Shown piece by piece: positions 61,787-64,000 of a stretch of 64,000 nucleotides of DNA (positions are counted from its first letter, which is position 1; each line of letters begins with the position of its first letter). The DNA is from Methylobacterium sp. C25 (GTDB taxonomy: Bacteria > Pseudomonadota > Alphaproteobacteria > Rhizobiales > Beijerinckiaceae). The notes below the pieces were generated by a model, which was not told the DNA's origin, did not search any database, and saw only the letters and a program-made list of their open reading frames with translations. The position numbers and the translations under genes are program-made. Location: NCBI RefSeq assembly GCF_021352225.1, contig NZ_JAAUVI010000016.1, forward strand, positions 33,793-97,792, given 5' to 3'.

Positions 61787-61840
61787 GTCGCCTTCTCACG
61801 GCGAAAACAGGGGTTCGATTCCCCTTGGGAGCGCCAGCAG
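61787..61840 (+). repeat. attR: displaced tRNA-Glu 3' half
   Basis: 54-bp direct repeat of 40634-40687 with one mismatch at 61793 (T for C, tRNA loop position 32). The tRNA 5' half is absent here, so this is not a gene. It marks the right boundary of the element. Confidence 0.95.
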
Positions 61841-61845
61841 ACTGA

Positions 61846-62240
61846 GTGATTGAGGGCCGTGCCGTGGCCTGGGCGATCGGCATCTCGCTGCGCTCCGTGC
61901 AGCGGATCTGGGACGCCAACCGCCTGCAGCCGCACCGGACGCGCACCTTCAAGCACCCGAACGTCCGCGCCTGGCTCGCGCACCAACCGCGCTGGACCTT
62001 CCACTTCACCCCGACCTCGGCTTCCTAGCTAAACGCCGTCTAGGGCTTCTTCTTGGCCCTCACGCGCTGTCCGCTCCAACGGGGCACCTTGACCGGGATC
62101 GTCGATTTGCGGGCGGCCATCAAACGATACATCGCCCGGTACAATCAGGACCAAAACCCTGGACCTGGACAAAACCGCCAAAGCCATCCTCAAAGGCATC
62201 AGTCGACTGCATCATCACCCGTCTGAGCCACCGCACTAGG
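61846..62240 (+). pseudogene. IS630-family transposase remnant
   Basis: The frame reads AIGISLRSVQRIWDANRLQP, HRTRTFKHPN, then jumps to RAWLAHQPRWTFHFTPTSAS and stops. Downstream, other frames give GIVDLRAAIKRYIARYNQ, the IS630 C-terminal region. The catalytic DDE middle part is deleted and frameshifts are present. It starts 6 bp after attR. Confidence 0.75.
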
Positions 62241-62301
62241 ACCGCCTCTCAACGGCAACGTTTCTGCACGATTGGCTGCCACCAAGGCTAGAGGGGTGGC
62301 G

Positions 62302-62943
62302 ATGTCGTTCCTGCACAATCTGCCAGTCGCGGATCTGAGTGCGTCTTATGGCTATGTTGCGATTTTTGTGATCATCATGCTTGAGTGCGCTGGCGTGCGT
62401 TGCCCAGGCGAAACGGTCCTGCTGACTGCGGCGGCCTACGCGGGAAGCACCGGCAATTTGAACATCGGACTAGTCGTCGGAACGGCCGCGCTGGCAGCGA
62501 TCCTCGGCGATAACTTCGGCTATTGGGTTGGGCGACGTTGGAGCCTACCACTTTTACTCAAGCACGGCCGCAGGATTGCGCTGGATCACAAGCGGCTTAA
62601 GCTCGGGCAAAACCTCTTTCAGAAATATGGTGGAGCGATCGTGTTCTTCGGGCGCTTCACCGCGATGCTGCGGGCCTATGCGGCCGTGCTCGCCGGGGTA
62701 AATAAGCTCGATGCTCGGCGATTCATGTTTTACAATGGCGTAGGTCGTATCGCGTGGGCGTCTATTATGGGGCTAGGCGCTTACCTCTGCGGTCGCTCAA
62801 TTGAGAACGTGATGGGCCCCGTTGGGCTCGGTATGCTTGGTTTCGTGATCCTCTGCGCCGTGGCGCTTTGGATGTTTATGAAGCGCCACGAAAAACGACT
62901 ATTGATTCAAGCGGAAGCAACAATCCCGGGGCCGCTGACCTAG
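62302..62943 (+). CDS. DedA/SNARE-associated family membrane protein
   Basis: 213 residues from ATG 62302, after AGAGGGG. It has about five hydrophobic segments, the E-x-x-G-x-x-C-P-G-E motif (ECAGVRCPGETVLLTAAAYA), GDNFGYWVGRRWS and FFGRFTAMLRAYAAVLAGVN with the family's conserved G-R-F...R. DedA proteins are inner-membrane lipid-transport-type proteins linked to proton-motive force and polyprenyl phosphate recycling. It is probably an accessory gene of the island zone. Confidence 0.88.
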   Translation: MSFLHNLPVADLSASYGYVAIFVIIMLECAGVRCPGETVLLTAAAYAGSTGNLNIGLVVGTAALAAILGDNFGYWVGRRWSLPLLLKHGRRIALDHKRLKLGQNLFQKYGGAIVFFGRFTAMLRAYAAVLAGVNKLDARRFMFYNGVGRIAWASIMGLGAYLCGRSIENVMGPVGLGMLGFVILCAVALWMFMKRHEKRLLIQAEATIPGPLT

Positions 62944-62946
62944 AAT

Positions 62947-63374
62947 CTAGTCTGCGAACCAAGTCTGGATCGTCTTTAGGATTGGATGCAGGAGCGAGTT
63001 GTCGAACGCCGAGACGAGTCCGATGCTGATCCAGCCGAGGAGCGTGCTAAGGAACAGCGTAAGCGGCGGTCCTCGAACCGGCGCTCATCGCGATCGAGAA
63101 TGACCGGCTTCGTTCCTGCTGCCCGCAGGAGCAGCGTCAGCACGTTCACGCCAACGATCTAGAGGAGTGCCTGCTGCGGGGTCAGCACGGAGCCGATGTT
63201 CACCGTCTGTAGGTAACCGAGGATCGGCAGGACGATCGAGGCGAGGCCGCCGACCGAGTTCAGCAGCGTCGTTTTCTAGGCTGTGCGCAACGCGGCGGCC
63301 GGCTTTACCTTCTCGGCGAGCGCGTCCGAGGTGACTGAGACGGCCTGGACGGCAGGCTTCACATCCTCGGCCAT
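62947..63374 (-). pseudogene. Holin-like membrane protein gene with two amber stops and a frameshift
   Basis: Starting at ATG 63374 (MAEDVKPAVQAVSVTSDALA), the frame hits TAG at 63278, continues TTLLNSVGGLASIVLPILGY, hits a second TAG at about 63164, continues IVGVNVLTLLLRAAG and then shifts frame to LTLFLSTLLGWISIGLVSAF, ending at TAG 62947. Both internal TAGs sit where Trp would fit (TGG to TAG). It is coupled by a 1-nt overlap to an upstream 54-codon gene. Confidence 0.6.
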
Positions 63375-63538
63375 CAGAGCCCCTTCCCGGTGGTGAACGC
63401 GGCAACGATGAGCCCGAGGGCGATCAGCGTTATGGTCCGCGGATGCACCGCGAGCCACGTCCAGTGGTAGCGAAGGCTGGACTTGCCGGCGTTGGTGGCG
63501 ATCGTCCTGATGTTCGCCTCGGCGCTTTTCAGGTCCAT
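63374..63538 (-). CDS. 54-residue single-pass membrane protein, lysis-module-like
   Basis: MDLKSAEANIRTIATNAGKS, then a basic segment and one hydrophobic helix (TITLIALGLIVAAF) ending T-T-G-K-G-L. Its TGA overlaps the ATG of the holin-like pseudogene by 1 nt. Two small membrane proteins in tandem suggest a decayed phage lysis cassette. Confidence 0.5.
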   Translation of the reverse strand: MDLKSAEANIRTIATNAGKSSLRYHWTWLAVHPRTITLIALGLIVAAFTTGKGL

Positions 63539-63629
63539 GTCAGGCTACCTTTCCGATGATGAAGGCTTAGAGCCAGTTCCAGCGGCTCGGCGCTTGGCTC
63601 GCGTTATCGTTGCAAGGGACGGGGCCGCT

Positions 63630-64000
63630 GATCGGCGGCATCGCGGGCGCAGGCCTCACCTCCTGGCGACGATCCTGTTCGAGAAGTTCGGCCAGCATCA
63701 GCCACTGAACCGCCAGAGCGAGCGCTTCGCTCGGGAAGGGATCGCGCTGTCGGTCTCGACGCTGGCCGACCAAGTCGGTGCCTGCACGGCGGCGCTCGCG
63801 CCCCTGCATGCGCTGATCGCGACGCATGATCTGGCGGCCGGGCGGCTCCACAGCGACGACACCACGGTGCCGATCCTGGCCAAGGGTCGGATGGTCACCG
63901 GCCTGATCTGGACCTATATCCGTGACGACCACCCCTTCGGCGGCCCGGCCCCACCGGCGGCGCTGTTCTACGCCTCGCACGACCGGGCCAGAGAGCATCC
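63630..64000 (+). mobile_element. IS66-family transposase (TnpC) fragment running off the edge
   Basis: The plus-strand frame reads HLLATILFEKFGQHQPLNRQ, then S-E-R-F-A-R-E-G-I, STLADQVGACTAALAPL and RLHSDDTTVPILAKG, the D-D-T-x-V motif region of IS66 transposases, and stays open to 64000. The N-terminal third and the zinc-binding region are missing on the left, where phage-like sequence abuts, so it is 5'-truncated. Confidence 0.8.

Larger units (their letters stand above)
40634..61840. mobile_element. tRNA-Glu-integrated element, about 21.2 kb (satellite-like or reduced prophage)
   Basis: The element is bounded by 54-bp att repeats, has a tyrosine integrase at the right end reading inward and an excisionase-like gene at the left end. 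It contains a primase/helicase, a possible origin, a small-terminase-like gene, a serine recombinase, an AAA-ATPase/subtilisin (ietAS-type) pair, AT-rich secreted cargo, an SOS-boxed umuDC operon and SRAP. No capsid, portal, large terminase, tail or complete lysis gene was found. Gene content resembles phage-inducible chromosomal islands, although a few virion-type remnants also allow a decayed prophage. Confidence 0.85.

Noticed and set aside
40641..61840. Intact prophage
   Set aside because: No capsid, portal, large terminase, tail or complete lysis gene is present, and the virion-type genes are few or truncated.

Overview
The window looks like the chromosome of a high-GC alphaproteobacterial methylotroph of the order Hyphomicrobiales, probably Methylobacteriaceae-like. 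This rests on a complete serine-cycle operon in the gene order known from Methylobacterium extorquens (sga-hprA-mtdA-fch-mtkA-mtkB-ppc-mcl), GTTC-N7-GTTC SOS boxes of the alphaproteobacterial type, and a purB/purA/rpoH/rluD neighbourhood typical of the order. The genus cannot be fixed from the sequence alone.

Layout, core part (1-40.6 kb). Positions 1-1.5 kb hold a partial membrane protein, a LysE-type exporter and a small GIY-YIG nuclease gene enclosed by two inverted copies of a palindromic repeat. Positions 1.7-12 kb hold the leftward serine-cycle operon, which assimilates C1 units from methylene-H4F through serine, hydroxypyruvate, PEP, oxaloacetate and malyl-CoA; several of its gene junctions carry strong palindromes. 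Positions 12.6-15.1 kb hold a metallophosphoesterase/glycosyltransferase pair and RNase HII. Positions 15.3-19.9 kb hold a leftward metal-uptake operon: TonB-dependent receptor, PepSY-TM protein and two small DUF2946-like proteins ending in R-A/G-P-P, which resemble the copper-sensing leader peptide CruR. Then follow a radical-SAM gene under an SOS box, a broken DUF393 gene, dTDP-rhamnose genes rfbCBDA, a TonB-C-terminal protein, moaB, a membrane patatin-like lipase, small DUF proteins, a Crp/Fnr regulator, purB, an aminotransferase, purA, rpoH and an rluD-family gene.

Layout, island part (40.6-64 kb). An element of about 21.2 kb sits in the 3' end of a tRNA-Glu(CTC) gene, bounded by 54-bp direct repeats with one mismatch. 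From left to right it has an excisionase-like gene, a DUF3987-type primase/helicase, an inverted-repeat AT-rich region that could be an origin, a terminase-small-subunit-like gene, a serine recombinase, a few phage late-gene remnants, an AAA-ATPase/subtilisin pair matching the ietAS toxin-antitoxin/defence family, an AT-rich block of three small secreted cysteine proteins, an SOS-controlled operon ending in umuDC, a SRAP peptidase, a likely small RNA and a tyrosine integrase. It lacks capsid, portal, large terminase and tail genes. It is therefore either a heavily reduced prophage or a phage satellite of the PICI type. Beyond the right repeat there is a second decayed mobile zone: IS630 remnant, DedA gene, holin-like pseudogene and an IS66 transposase running off the edge.

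Most confident: the serine-cycle genes, rfb genes, purA/purB/rpoH, tRNA-Glu, att repeats, integrase, umuDC, SRAP and the ATPase/protease pair. Least certain: the small hypothetical genes, the origin and operator proposals, the sRNA and the satellite interpretation.
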